This document shows positions 11,685 through 19,983 of a stretch of 64,000 bases of DNA, in pieces. The notes under the pieces are model-generated. The model saw only the letters and a list, made by a program, of their open reading frames with translations, was not told the origin of the DNA and searched no databases. Position numbers and translations under genes: made by a program. The stretch is taken from assembly GCA_046346845.1 (NCBI GenBank), contig JAXMHH010000002.1, positions 62,001-126,000 on the forward strand. Direction: 5' to 3'. The number at the start of each line of letters is the position of its first letter. Within the stretch, counting starts at the first letter, position 1. This stretch comes from DSSB01 sp046346845 (GTDB lineage Bacteria; UBA10199; DSSB01).

Positions 11685-12638
11685 ATGAGGTTCAAAGGCG
11701 TCTTAATCTTGTTCGGCTTTCTAGCCACCCTGGCCGCCTGCGCCTCGGGCGGGGCGCCTGCCCCCGGCAACGGCGGCGCGAACGGTACCCAAGGCGGCAC
11801 GGGCGGCGGCAACCTAGCCAACTGCAGGATCTTCCCCGCCGACAACCCATGGAACCGCGACGTCTCCGCCGACCCCGTCGACCCCAATTCGGCCAACTAC
11901 CTGGCGACGATGAACGCCGGCTCCACCAACCTGCATCCGGATTTCGGCAGCAACCCCGATTACGGCATCCCCTACACGACCGTGCGGGGGGATCAGCCCA
12001 AGGTCCCCGTCAGTTTTGACGAAGCAGACGAAAGCGACCCGGGCCCCTATCCCATCCCGCCGAATGCCCCCGTCGAGGCGGGCGGCGACGCCCATGTGCT
12101 CGTCGTGGATACCGAGGCCTGTATTTTGTACGAAATCTATGCGGCCGATTTTGTGGGCCCGGGGTGGCAGGCCTTCTCCGGAGCCATTTTTGACTTAAAT
12201 TCCAATGCCTTAAGGCCAGACGGCTGGACCTCGGCGGATGCCGCGGGCCTCCCCATCCTGCCCGGCCTGGTCCGCTATGACGAGGCGGTGGAACGGGGCC
12301 AAATCCGGCATGCCCTGCGCTTTACGGCCAATACCACCCAACAGGCCTATGTCCATCCCGCCACCCATGAGGCAGGTGCAACTACGGATGCCAAGGCCCC
12401 TCCGATGGGGCTCCGGGTGAGGCTCAAGTCGACCTTCAATACCTCCGGCTTCACCGGCGCCTCCCGAGCGGTCCTCGAGGCCCTAAAGGTGTACGGAATG
12501 TTCCTCGCCGACAACGGGAGCGATTGGTACATTTCCGGTGCCACGGACCCCCGCTGGGATGACGAGGACCTCGAACAGCTCAAGACGGTCCCCGCCTCCG
12601 CCTTCGAGGTCGTCCAATCGGGGCCTCTTCATTACTAA
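11685..12638 (+). CDS. Conserved secreted lipoprotein of unknown function
   Basis: 317 residues. A hydrophobic signal peptide ends in the lipobox LAAC (Cys about 19), followed by a Gly/Ala/Pro-rich tether. The globular part contains NPWNRDVS, LHPDFG, ESDPGPYPIP, HVLVVD, GWTSADAAGLPILPGLVRYD, PPMGLRVRLK, YGMFLADNGSDWYISG and DPRWDD. From memory these recur in a widespread family of extracellular bacterial proteins with no assigned activity. Many conserved Asp, Asn and Trp residues suggest a carbohydrate-active or ligand-binding fold, but no catalytic residue can be named. GGGAGG lies eight bases before ATG 11685, and the gene begins 19 bp after uvrA. Confidence 0.85.
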   Translation: MRFKGVLILFGFLATLAACASGGAPAPGNGGANGTQGGTGGGNLANCRIFPADNPWNRDVSADPVDPNSANYLATMNAGSTNLHPDFGSNPDYGIPYTTVRGDQPKVPVSFDEADESDPGPYPIPPNAPVEAGGDAHVLVVDTEACILYEIYAADFVGPGWQAFSGAIFDLNSNALRPDGWTSADAAGLPILPGLVRYDEAVERGQIRHALRFTANTTQQAYVHPATHEAGATTDAKAPPMGLRVRLKSTFNTSGFTGASRAVLEALKVYGMFLADNGSDWYISGATDPRWDDEDLEQLKTVPASAFEVVQSGPLHY

Positions 12639-12797
12639 TTGCCACTTTTGGGCCGCCATGCTAATTTTTACCCGCATTCTGACCCTAATGAGTTGCTGGA
12701 TTGGCAGTCGACCCAGGATTACGGGCCTACCGTTTCTTTTCTAGCCCCATTCAGAGAAAGATGCCGAACCAAAAACCCTCTCTTATAGGAGCTCATA

Positions 12798-13181
12798 ATG
12801 AGCAAGAAACTCTATGTGGGTAGTCTGCCTTACTCGGTGGACGATGCCCAACTGAACGAACTTGCTGCGCCTTACGGCGTGGTCCTCTCCAGCAAGGTCA
12901 TTAAAGACAAATTTTCGGGCCAGTCCAAAGGCTTCGGATTCGTCGAGATGGAAAACGACGATGAAGCCGATGCGGCGATCAACGCCCTCAATGGCAAGGA
13001 AGTCGGCGGCCGTACCCTGAAGGTCAACGAGGCCCGTCCGATGGCGCCCCGCAGCGGTGGCGGCGGATTCGGCGGCGGTGGCGGTGGCGGCGGCGGTGGA
13101 CGTCGCTTCGGCGGCGGCGGCGGTGGTGGGGGTCGCGATCGCGACCGTCGCGGTGGCGGCGGTGGCGGCGGACGCTGGTAA
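12798..13181 (+). CDS. RRM RNA-binding protein with glycine-rich tail
   Basis: 127 residues. An N-terminal RNA recognition motif (about 4-80) carries RNP2 (LYVGSL, 5-10) and RNP1 (KGFGFVEM, 44-51) with the aromatic residues needed for RNA stacking. The tail (about 85-127) is a Gly/Arg low-complexity segment ending GGGGGRW, as in cyanobacterial and proteobacterial Rbp proteins and plant glycine-rich RNA-binding proteins. Known members bind single-stranded RNA and are often cold-induced; a chaperone-like role is inferred. AGGAG precedes ATG 12798 and a strong intrinsic terminator follows 24 bp after the stop, so it is probably a monocistronic, well-expressed gene. Confidence 0.95.
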   Translation: MSKKLYVGSLPYSVDDAQLNELAAPYGVVLSSKVIKDKFSGQSKGFGFVEMENDDEADAAINALNGKEVGGRTLKVNEARPMAPRSGGGGFGGGGGGGGGGRRFGGGGGGGGRDRDRRGGGGGGGRW

Positions 13182-13205
13182 CACACCATCCTTTAATATT
13201 ATTCC

Positions 13206-13238
13206 AACCCGCCCCGAACCCTCGGGGCGGGTTTTTTT
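13206..13238 (+). terminator. Intrinsic terminator after the RRM gene
   Basis: Perfect 12-bp stem (AACCCGCCCCGA, 13206-13217, with 13222-13233) around a 4-base loop, running into seven T residues (13232-13238). Classic rho-independent form. It ends on the base before the ATG at 13239. Confidence 0.93.
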
Positions 13239-14063
13239 ATGCCCCTGTTGCGACGAAAAAAACCCATGCTTAGCCTGATCCTCCTCGCCCTCCTGCTGTA
13301 CGGGCTCATCGCCTATCTCTTCCTGCCCTTTTTCTGGAAGCACTTCGAGCTGCAGCCGGCGATGAGCGCCTCCCCGCAGCGCACCCGCACCAAGGAGGGC
13401 ATCCCGGGAGACCCACTCAACATCGGCTTGGTCGGGGATGAGCAAGAACTACGCCGCGCCCTGGGCGAAGCGGGTTGGCTCCCGGCCGATCCGCTTCGCT
13501 TCAAGACCGTTCTGGGCATGGCCAAGACCCTGGCCCTGAAGGAACCCTATCCCACCGCCCCGGTCAGCCCCCTCTACCTGTTCGGTCGTCCGGAGGACCT
13601 GGCCTTCGAGAAGGCGGCGGGCCCCACCTTGAAGCAGCGGCACCACGTTCGTTTTTGGCGAGCCGACCCCTTGGGCCCGCCCGGCAGGCCCTTTTGGATC
13701 GGGGCCGCCACCTTCGACCGGGGGCTGGGCTTCAGCCATTACACCGGGCAGATCCTGCACCATATTTCCCCGGACATCGACGCCGAGCGTGACCAATTGT
13801 TGGCCGACCTGCGGCAGGCCGGACGGCTCAGCTCCCTCTACGCGGTATCGGGGGTGGGCCCCACCCTAAACGGCCGAAACGGCGAAGGCGATTGGTATTA
13901 CACCGACGGGGAGGTCCGGATCGGCGTCCTCTCCCCCCAAAGTCGGGGGCCGGAAAGCACCCCGCAGGAGGCCCCGGATCCCAATGCCATCGCCGTCAAA
14001 AACCGACTCTGGCGCGGACTCCGCCGCCTCCTGGCCCTGTTCCACCTCCGCTCCCCGGAATGA
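13239..14063 (+). CDS. LssY C-terminal-domain-like membrane protein
   Basis: 274 residues from ATG 13239, or 265 from ATG 13266. The basic stretch RRKK followed by a single transmembrane helix (about 10-33) gives an N-in, C-out anchor and favours the longer start. But 13239 directly abuts the preceding terminator T-tract, so a transcript starting there would have almost no leader. The rest matches the LssY C-terminal domain pattern: NIGLVGDEQEL, AGWLPADPL, SPLYLFGRPEDLAFEK, KQRHHVRFW, PFWIGAATFDRG and HHISPDIDAERD. LssY-type domains occur in membrane proteins next to phosphatase or DedA domains; the function here is unknown. Confidence 0.75.
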   Translation: MPLLRRKKPMLSLILLALLLYGLIAYLFLPFFWKHFELQPAMSASPQRTRTKEGIPGDPLNIGLVGDEQELRRALGEAGWLPADPLRFKTVLGMAKTLALKEPYPTAPVSPLYLFGRPEDLAFEKAAGPTLKQRHHVRFWRADPLGPPGRPFWIGAATFDRGLGFSHYTGQILHHISPDIDAERDQLLADLRQAGRLSSLYAVSGVGPTLNGRNGEGDWYYTDGEVRIGVLSPQSRGPESTPQEAPDPNAIAVKNRLWRGLRRLLALFHLRSPE

Positions 14064-14154
14064 ATATTTTTCCTTGCCACCCGGAAGGGGTTTTTGGATA
14101 AGGGTCCCGCCGTAAAATGCGGTCTGTCTTGAGTTTTTCTCCTGTGGAGCGTCT

Positions 14155-15057
14155 ATGAGAATCTTGGTTACCGGTTCCAGCGGTCTGGTGGGTTCGGCCT
14201 TGGTCGAAAAGCTGCTTTCCCAAGGGCACAGCATCAGCCGCCTCGTGCGCCGCAAGGCCGATGCCTCCAAGGGGGAGGCCTACTGGAACCCGGAAGGCGG
14301 CAGCGTCGACAAGACGGGCTTGGCCGAGCTGAGGCCCGAGGTGGTCATCAACCTCGCCGGCGAGAACATCGCCTCCGGGCGTTGGACCGCCGAGCGCAAA
14401 CGCAAGATCCGTGACAGTCGTGTCCACGGCACTCGGGCCCTCGCCGACACCCTGGCCCATCTCGAGACTCCGCCCAAGGCCTTTCTCTGCGCATCGGCCA
14501 TCGGCTACTTCGGCTCCCGGGGCGACGAACGGCTGGACGAGGCCAGCATCCCCGGGGAGGGATTCCTAGCCGAGGTCTGCGAGGAGTGGGAAAGCTCCGC
14601 GGAACCGGCGGCCAAGGCGGGGATTCGCACCGTCAACCTCCGCATCGGAGTCATCCTCAGCCCCAAGGGCGGCGCCCTCAAGAAGATGCTCCTGCCCTTC
14701 AAGCTGGGCCTGGGCGGCGTTATCGGCAGCGGCAAGCAGTATATGAGCTGGATCGCCCTCGACGACGTGGTGGGTATCCTGGACTTTGCCATTCAAAATG
14801 CTTCCCTCCAGGGCCCGGTCAACGCCGTCGCCCCCAACCCGGTCACCAACAAAGAGTTCACCAAGACCTTGGGCCGGGTGCTGTGGCGACCCACCTGTCT
14901 CCCCATGCCCGCCTCCACGGCGCGCATGGTGTTCGGCGAGATGGCGGACGAGCTCTTGCTCGCCAGCACCCGGGTCGAGCCGGCGAAGCTGCGTCAGGCG
15001 GGCTACGCATTCCAGTACCCCGATCTGAAAGCAGCCCTGCGGCACCTGCTAAAATAA
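14155..15057 (+). CDS. TIGR01777 family (YfcH-like) NAD(P)-binding epimerase/oxidoreductase
   Basis: 300 residues, the usual size. An extended-SDR Rossmann motif TGSSGLVGSALVEKL lies at about residues 6-20. The family hallmarks VINLAGENIASGRW, SASAIGYFG-like (CASAIGYFGSRGDE) and WESSAEPA follow, with RIGVILSPKGGALKKMLLPF and the C-terminal GPVNAVAPNPVTNKEF. TIGR01777 proteins are putative nucleotide-sugar epimerases of unknown substrate; some are fused to polyketide-cyclase-like domains in other bacteria. Its TAA overlaps the ATG of the aminotransferase gene (TAATG), so the two are probably translationally coupled. Confidence 0.93.
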   Translation: MRILVTGSSGLVGSALVEKLLSQGHSISRLVRRKADASKGEAYWNPEGGSVDKTGLAELRPEVVINLAGENIASGRWTAERKRKIRDSRVHGTRALADTLAHLETPPKAFLCASAIGYFGSRGDERLDEASIPGEGFLAEVCEEWESSAEPAAKAGIRTVNLRIGVILSPKGGALKKMLLPFKLGLGGVIGSGKQYMSWIALDDVVGILDFAIQNASLQGPVNAVAPNPVTNKEFTKTLGRVLWRPTCLPMPASTARMVFGEMADELLLASTRVEPAKLRQAGYAFQYPDLKAALRHLLK

Positions 15058-16214
15058 TGGTGCCCGGCATCAATCCCATCGAGGCGACCTACCGCCGCCT
15101 GCAGGCCTCCGGAAAAAAAATCATCACCCTGTATTCGGGCAATCCCAACGAGCAAGGCATCCACTTCCCCGGGGATATCCTGGCAGGATGCTACCGTCGT
15201 TATTTCCAGCGCCAAGACTACCGCCCCCACCCGAAGGGCCTCAGGCCGGCGCGGGAGGCGATCGCCGCCTACTACGCCCGGCAAGGCGCCCTGCTGGACC
15301 CGGAAAACATCGTCCTCACCTCCGGGACTAGCGAGTCCTTCTTCTATTTATTTTCTCTGCTCACGCGGCCGGGCGACAACGTCCTGGTCCCCCGCCCCGC
15401 CTACCCCTTGTTCGATTCAATCGCCGAACTGGCGCATCTCGAATTACGCCACTACGCCCTAAGCGAGGAACGAGGCTGGCGGCTCGACTTGGAAGATCTC
15501 GAGCGCCGCGCCGACGCGCGCAGCCGTGCGGTGCTCCTGGTGTCGCCCAACAATCCCACCGGGGCGGTCGCAAGCGCCGAGGAAATCGCGGCCCTGGTCG
15601 ACTGGGCCAACGCCCGCGACCTGCCCTTGGTCTGCGACGAGGTCTTTTCAGAATTCTTCTTCGGCGCGGGAAACTTCCCCCGCCCCATGGCACTCGCACG
15701 GCCGAGGCTCTGCTTCACGCTGAACGGGATCTCCAAGATGTTCGCCCTGCCCGGGCTCAAGCTCAGTTGGATCGCCGCCACGGGGGACCCCGCCCGGGTC
15801 GCCCCGGCCGTCGACCGTCTCGAGACTCTCGCGGACACCTTCCTCTCCTGCCATATCCCGATCCAAGAGGCCCTGCCGGCGCTGCTCGCGGAGGGCTCCT
15901 CATTTTTGGAGCAATACCGCAGCGAGGTGCGGCGGCGCCGTGATCTCGCGGTGGGCCTGCTCCGCGAGGAGCCGACGCTGCGATTCACCGAACCCCAGGG
16001 GGGATTTTACCTGATGGCCGCCTTGGAAAGCCCCCGCTGCCGCGACGAGGAGGCCTTCGTCATCGGCCTCCTGGAAGCAGAAGGCGTCTTCGTGCATCCC
16101 GGCTATTTCTACGACGAGGAATCCGGGGTGCACTTGGTACTTTCCTTCCTGACCCACGAGAGCGACCTGCGCGCGGGCATCGCGGGCTTGCGCCGATTTA
16201 TCCACAACACCTAA
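15057..16214 (+). CDS. Class I/II PLP-dependent aminotransferase
   Basis: 385 residues from ATG 15057, which overlaps the stop of the upstream gene; the frame is open further upstream, but that part is antisense-like noise within the neighbour. Fold type I aminotransferase motifs are present: YSGNPNEQG near the N-terminus, TSGTSESFFYLF, VSPNNPTGAV, CDEVFSEFFF and the PLP-binding lysine in GISKMFALPGLKLSW (Lys about 227), then a C-terminal Arg-containing FTEPQGGFYLM region. These enzymes transfer amino groups between amino acids and 2-oxo acids. The aspartate aminotransferase/LL-DAP-aminotransferase-like subgroup is most likely, but the substrate cannot be fixed. Confidence 0.92.
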   Translation: MVPGINPIEATYRRLQASGKKIITLYSGNPNEQGIHFPGDILAGCYRRYFQRQDYRPHPKGLRPAREAIAAYYARQGALLDPENIVLTSGTSESFFYLFSLLTRPGDNVLVPRPAYPLFDSIAELAHLELRHYALSEERGWRLDLEDLERRADARSRAVLLVSPNNPTGAVASAEEIAALVDWANARDLPLVCDEVFSEFFFGAGNFPRPMALARPRLCFTLNGISKMFALPGLKLSWIAATGDPARVAPAVDRLETLADTFLSCHIPIQEALPALLAEGSSFLEQYRSEVRRRRDLAVGLLREEPTLRFTEPQGGFYLMAALESPRCRDEEAFVIGLLEAEGVFVHPGYFYDEESGVHLVLSFLTHESDLRAGIAGLRRFIHNT

Positions 16215-16252
16215 TTCTCAAAAATTCCGGCGCTCGCCGCGGAAATTGGACG

Positions 16253-16281
16253 TTGACGCCCCCGGGTAAATTGCCTAGTCC
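16253..16281 (+). promoter_or_regulatory. Predicted promoter of thyX
   Basis: TTGACG (16253-16258), a 17-bp spacer and TAGTCC (16276-16281). The ATG at 16284 sits too close to the -10 box to be transcribed, which supports the downstream ATG at 16302 as the real start. Confidence 0.4.
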
Positions 16282-16301
16282 TTATGGAGGAGATCTCCCT
16301 G

Positions 16302-17864
16302 ATGGAGCCTTTCGCCTCGCCGCCTCCCAAAGTCACCCTTGAGGCCGTCATCCGCGACCCCTACGATCTCGCCGTCGCCACCGCCCGCACCTGCTATTCC
16401 GCGAAGGGGGTGATCCGGGTTCCCGAGGTCAACAAGGACGAAAAATCCCGGGCGCTCCGCGACAAGATTTCCCAAAGCACGCGGGAGGCCGGGCACCTCA
16501 CGACCCGGCAGCACGCGCATTTCGTGTTCTCCCTCGAGAACGTCTCGCGGCAATTCCTCTGGTCGTTCCTGCATTCGCATCCCTTCTACAACAGCGAACA
16601 GGTCTCGCAGCGCTACGTGAAAGTCGCCCGCGGCCATTACACCGTCCCCCCGATGAGCGAGGCCCAGCGCGACCTCTATGAGGGCGTCGTCCACCAGCAG
16701 ATGGAAGACTACGAACGGCTGATCGAGCTGCTGATGCCGAGGGTGCGGGAGGAATATTTCAAAATTTTCCCGGTGCGAAAAAAATATCTCGACCGCTATG
16801 AACCGGTCTTGAAGAAGAAGTGCTATGAGGTGGCACGCTACGTCCTGCCGGTGGCGACCCACGCTTATCTCTACCACACGGTCAGCGCGCTCACCCTGAT
16901 GCGTTATTACCGCTTGATGGACTGCTACGACGTCCCCTGGGAGCAGCGCCAAGTCGTCTCCCAGATGGTGGAGGCGATCCTGCAGCTCGACCCCGAGTTC
17001 CAGCGGGAGCTCGCCGACCCGCTGCCGCCGGAAGAGACCCCCGAATATCGGTGGCTACAGGCCTTCGCGGAGCGACCCTCGGTGCACGAAGACTATCTCC
17101 GCGAATTCGACGCCTCCCTCGAAGGGCGCTACGCCGCGCTGGTCGACTACAAGGCCCATGCGCCGCAAACCCTGGCCGCGGCGGTGCGTTCGGTCTTGGG
17201 CGTGACCCGCGCCCAGCTCTCCGACGAGCAGGCGATCGAAGCGGCGCTGAACCCCGCGCAAAACCGCTTCCTGGCCGAGACGCTCAACGTCAACACCCTG
17301 TCCAAGCTCTCGCGCGCCCTGTTCCACGTGCACTACACCTTCCGCAAGAAGATCAGCCACACGGCGGACTCCCAAGACCAGCGCCACCGGATGACCCCCG
17401 CCTCGCGGCCTCTGCTCGAGGCGCATTACACTGGCCGGCCCGATTACATCGTCCCGCTGATGATCCGCGAGGACGAGGCGACCCTCGAGCGCTACCGAGC
17501 TTCGATGGAGCGCAGCTTCGCCGGCATCAATCGCCTGATCGACGCCGGCCTGAAAAAAGAATTCGCCCTCTATCTCTTGCCCAATGCCTTTCCCATCCGC
17601 TTCGAAGAATCCGGCGACCTCCTCAACCTCCATCACAAGTGGCACACCCGCGCCTGCTACACCGCGCAGGAGGAGATCTTCTACGCCACCATGGACGAAC
17701 TGCAGGCGGTCAAGGCGGTGCATCCCATCCTGGTCCGTCACATCCTCGCCCCCTGCTACATCCGCAAGCACGCGGGGGTGAAGCCCATCTGTCCCGAGGG
17801 CGAGCGCTTCTGCGGCGTCAAAGTTTGGGAAAAAGAGATCGAGGATTACCGGCGGGTGATTTAA
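16302..17864 (+). CDS. thyX: Double-length FAD-dependent thymidylate synthase
   Basis: 520 residues from ATG 16302, chosen because GGAGGAG (16286-16292) lies nine bases upstream; ATG 16284 in the same frame is the alternative (526 residues). ThyX makes dTMP from dUMP with methylene-tetrahydrofolate and FAD and is normally a ~220-260-residue homotetramer subunit. This protein is two ThyX-like halves. The first has GHLTTRQHAHFVFSLENVS and a diverged signature ending NSEQVSQRY; the second has NTLSKLSRALFHVHYTFRKK, DQRHRMTPASRPLLE and WHTRACYTAQEE. The RHR part of the ThyX motif is in the second half and the SxRY part in the first, so the active sites may be composite. Long ThyX forms exist in several bacterial groups. 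Confidence 0.9.
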   Translation: MEPFASPPPKVTLEAVIRDPYDLAVATARTCYSAKGVIRVPEVNKDEKSRALRDKISQSTREAGHLTTRQHAHFVFSLENVSRQFLWSFLHSHPFYNSEQVSQRYVKVARGHYTVPPMSEAQRDLYEGVVHQQMEDYERLIELLMPRVREEYFKIFPVRKKYLDRYEPVLKKKCYEVARYVLPVATHAYLYHTVSALTLMRYYRLMDCYDVPWEQRQVVSQMVEAILQLDPEFQRELADPLPPEETPEYRWLQAFAERPSVHEDYLREFDASLEGRYAALVDYKAHAPQTLAAAVRSVLGVTRAQLSDEQAIEAALNPAQNRFLAETLNVNTLSKLSRALFHVHYTFRKKISHTADSQDQRHRMTPASRPLLEAHYTGRPDYIVPLMIREDEATLERYRASMERSFAGINRLIDAGLKKEFALYLLPNAFPIRFEESGDLLNLHHKWHTRACYTAQEEIFYATMDELQAVKAVHPILVRHILAPCYIRKHAGVKPICPEGERFCGVKVWEKEIEDYRRVI

Positions 17865-17970
17865 TTCTCCCAAATTCTTCCTTCAATTATCCCCTAATAA
17901 TGACCTTTTTTTCTTTGGGACGGGGCCATGTCCTGGAGGTCTCGGTAACTGTCTGAGCGCACCTTAAAAC

Positions 17971-18017
17971 ATCGCCAAGTGGCGGAGGGAAGCCTTGGAC
18001 CGGAGCCGCTTGGCGAT
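17971..18017. other. Inverted repeat in a gene-free stretch between thyX and the antiporter
   Basis: ATCGCCAAG (17971-17979) is the exact reverse complement of CTTGGCGAT (18009-18017); the 29-base interior is G/A-rich. No T-tract follows on either strand, so it is not a standard terminator. It lies in the 258-bp region 17865-18122, downstream of both convergent genes, where no convincing protein gene is seen. It may be a structured RNA end or a protein site. Confidence 0.3.
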
Positions 18018-18122
18018 TAGATCATTCGCGAGTTTTGCCGGGACCGGAAGGACAGGGCCCCGTCCCAAAGAAAAAAAGCCCCGCTTAGAGGGAACACCGC
18101 TGTTGAGCAAACAGCCCGGAGG

Positions 18123-19367
18123 TCAAAAGAAGATCCAGGTGATCGCAAGGTACAAGGGCCCTAAAATCATCAAGGCATAGCCGATGTAGGCGAAGAAATT
18201 GGGCGTCTTGAAGTGCGCCTCGTCGGCGATCGCCTTGACCATGAAGTTGGGCCCGTTGCCGATGTAGGAATTGGCCCCCATCAAGACGGCCCCCGCGGAG
18301 ATCGCCAGCAGCAGGTGTTCCGGGACTCCCGCCACCAAGGAGCCACCACCGTGCAAACCTTGGGCGATGGAGAAGAAGGTCAGGTAGGTGGGGGCGTTGT
18401 CGAGGAAGGACGACAGGGCCCCCGTGACCCAAAAGAACTGGGCCGGGTGTTGCAGGCCGAACTCCCTCCCATGTTCCGCCAGCAGGATCAAGGCGGGGCA
18501 CATGGTGACGAAAATTCCCGCGAACAACACCGCCACTTCAACGATGGGGGAAAAGGTAAAGCTGTTCTCCACCCGCAACAGGTGCGGCGTAAAGAGCCAG
18601 GAGGCGAGGGCCATCGCGACCATGGCCGATTCCCGCCAGGGAGTCGGCAGGTAGACGGCGCCGATGATGCCGAGCAGAAACCAAAAGTTGATCTTGCCCA
18701 TGACCTTCAAGGTGCCGGTACCCGGGATGGCCTCGAGGCTCTCGGGATGTACTTCCTTGGCGAAGGCAAGGCGATCCCAAAGATAAAATGCCGCCAATAA
18801 AGTCCCCACCACCAAGGTCCAGATGGGGAACAATTTCAGCGTCCAGGTGAAGGGCACGCCCCGCAGAAAACCCAGGAACAAGGGCGGATCCCCGAGCGGA
18901 GTCAACAGCCCTCCCGCATTGCTCACCAGGAAGATGAAAAAAATAGGAATGTGCAGGGTATGCCGCCGCCGGGCGTTGGTGCGGAGGAGCGGGCGAATCA
19001 GCAGCATGCTCGCCCCCGTGGTGCCGATCAAGTTGGCGAGCACCGCGCCCAGGGCGAGGATGAGCGTATTGTTGCGGGGACGTGGCTCGAGGTCCCCGCG
19101 CAGCACGACCCCGCCGGAAACCACAAAGAGCGAGCCCAGCAGGGCAAGGAAGGAGAGGTATTCCTCCAGGGTGTGCCCCAGCGGCGCCCATGCCCCGTGC
19201 CGGGCGAAAAAGGCCAGGACCGGGAGCGCCAGGGCCCCCGCCACCAGCCCCTTTTTCCAGTTTTTTTCCCAAAAATGCGGGACGGTCAGAGGCAGGAGGG
19301 CGATGGCCAACAGCATCCCCGCGAAGGGAAGGACCAGTAGCCAGGGGATTTCCAGCGTGCTATGCAT
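18123..19367 (-). CDS. Sodium:proton antiporter, CitMHS-like family
   Basis: 414 residues, very hydrophobic with roughly 11-12 membrane helices. Characteristic segments are ALGAVLANLIGTTGASMLLIRPLL, FLVSNAGGLLTPLGDPPLFLGFL, FAGIFVTMCPALILL, ALSSFLDNAPTYLTFF and GANSYIGNGPNFMVKAIA. The duplicated polar turns (GTTGAS, SNAGGLLTPLGDPP; SSFLDNAPT, SYIGNGPNFM) are typical of the ion-transporter superfamily that includes NhaD, ArsB and the putative citrate/sodium:proton antiporters. The protein is expected in the inner membrane exchanging Na+ for H+. Substrate assignment rests on family resemblance only. It is monocistronic on the minus strand and divergent from the lipoprotein gene. Confidence 0.88.
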   Translation of the reverse strand: MHSTLEIPWLLVLPFAGMLLAIALLPLTVPHFWEKNWKKGLVAGALALPVLAFFARHGAWAPLGHTLEEYLSFLALLGSLFVVSGGVVLRGDLEPRPRNNTLILALGAVLANLIGTTGASMLLIRPLLRTNARRRHTLHIPIFFIFLVSNAGGLLTPLGDPPLFLGFLRGVPFTWTLKLFPIWTLVVGTLLAAFYLWDRLAFAKEVHPESLEAIPGTGTLKVMGKINFWFLLGIIGAVYLPTPWRESAMVAMALASWLFTPHLLRVENSFTFSPIVEVAVLFAGIFVTMCPALILLAEHGREFGLQHPAQFFWVTGALSSFLDNAPTYLTFFSIAQGLHGGGSLVAGVPEHLLLAISAGAVLMGANSYIGNGPNFMVKAIADEAHFKTPNFFAYIGYALMILGPLYLAITWIFF

Positions 19368-19462
19368 GGGCCTCCGCTACTATTCGGCTCCCGAAGCGCG
19401 GTCAAATGGAAAACCCCATGAACCCAGAAAACGAACATCTCATTTCCGAAGAGGAGGACCCC

Positions 19463-19912
19463 ATGTCGGCCAATTCCCGCCGCCGTTTTCTCATGAGCTT
19501 AATGATCCCCCTGACGATGGGCGCCTGCGCCAAGGCTCCGGAGTCCGAGCAGGCCGCCAAGGCCTTCATGGAAGCCTATTATGTCAAGCTGGACCCCAAA
19601 GCCGCGCAAGGCCTCAGCAGCGGGCTCGCCGCCGAAAAGCTCAACCATCAGGTCCAACTCCTGCAAGGGGTCGCCCCGGACCCCGCCTCGGACAAGCCGA
19701 AGGTCGAATTTCGCCTCGCCTCCAAGGGACCTGCCGCCGATAACGAGGCCAGCTACATCTACGAAGTGCACTCCAATGCCGAGGATATCGGGGGCCGGAA
19801 GGTCTTCGTGAAGCTGCGCCAGGACGGGGGCAAGTGGTCGGTGAGCCAATTCACCGAGGAGTTCCAAGGCATGCCGCAGGCGCCCCAAGCGGCACCCCAG
19901 GCCACCCCCTAA
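19463..19912 (+). CDS. Tat-type lipoprotein of unknown function
   Basis: 149 residues from ATG 19463, preceded by GGAGG at five bases; in-frame ATGs at 19406 and 19418 lack such a site. The N-terminus SRRRFLMSLMIPLTMGAC joins a twin-arginine motif (RRRFL) to a lipobox (MGAC, Cys about 21), so export of a folded lipoprotein by Tat is likely. The mature part is small, polar and Gln/Ala/Pro-rich at the end; a strand pattern YIYEVHSNAEDIGGRKVFVKLRQDGGKWSV suggests a NTF2-like or DUF4878-type cone fold, though this is only an impression. A strong terminator follows directly. Confidence 0.8.
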   Translation: MSANSRRRFLMSLMIPLTMGACAKAPESEQAAKAFMEAYYVKLDPKAAQGLSSGLAAEKLNHQVQLLQGVAPDPASDKPKVEFRLASKGPAADNEASYIYEVHSNAEDIGGRKVFVKLRQDGGKWSVSQFTEEFQGMPQAPQAAPQATP

Positions 19913-19932
19913 CCATGGACTTTGTTCCAAAA

Positions 19933-19962
19933 AAAAGCCCGCTCCAAGAGGAGCGGGCTTTT
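19933..19962. terminator. Bidirectional intrinsic terminator
   Basis: Perfect 13-bp stem AAAAGCCCGCTCC / GGAGCGGGCTTTT (19933-19945 with 19950-19962) around AAGA, flanked by an A-run on the left and a T-run on the right. It can therefore terminate both the + strand Tat lipoprotein gene and the - strand gene ending at 19984. Confidence 0.95.
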
Positions 19963-19983
19963 TTATTGCTCGAAGCTCAAAGG

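Noticed and set aside
13060..13181. GGC/GGT-rich tandem DNA repeats
   Set aside because: Explained by the Gly-rich tail of the RRM protein; not a separate repeat element.
14586..15056. In-frame extension of the aminotransferase upstream of 15057
   Set aside because: It overlaps the TIGR01777 gene, has shadow composition, and the enzyme fold begins just after ATG 15057.
17995..18180. Small plus-strand frame between thyX and the antiporter gene
   Set aside because: No ribosome site, overlaps the antiporter 3' end and the inverted repeat, and codes for an unstructured basic peptide.
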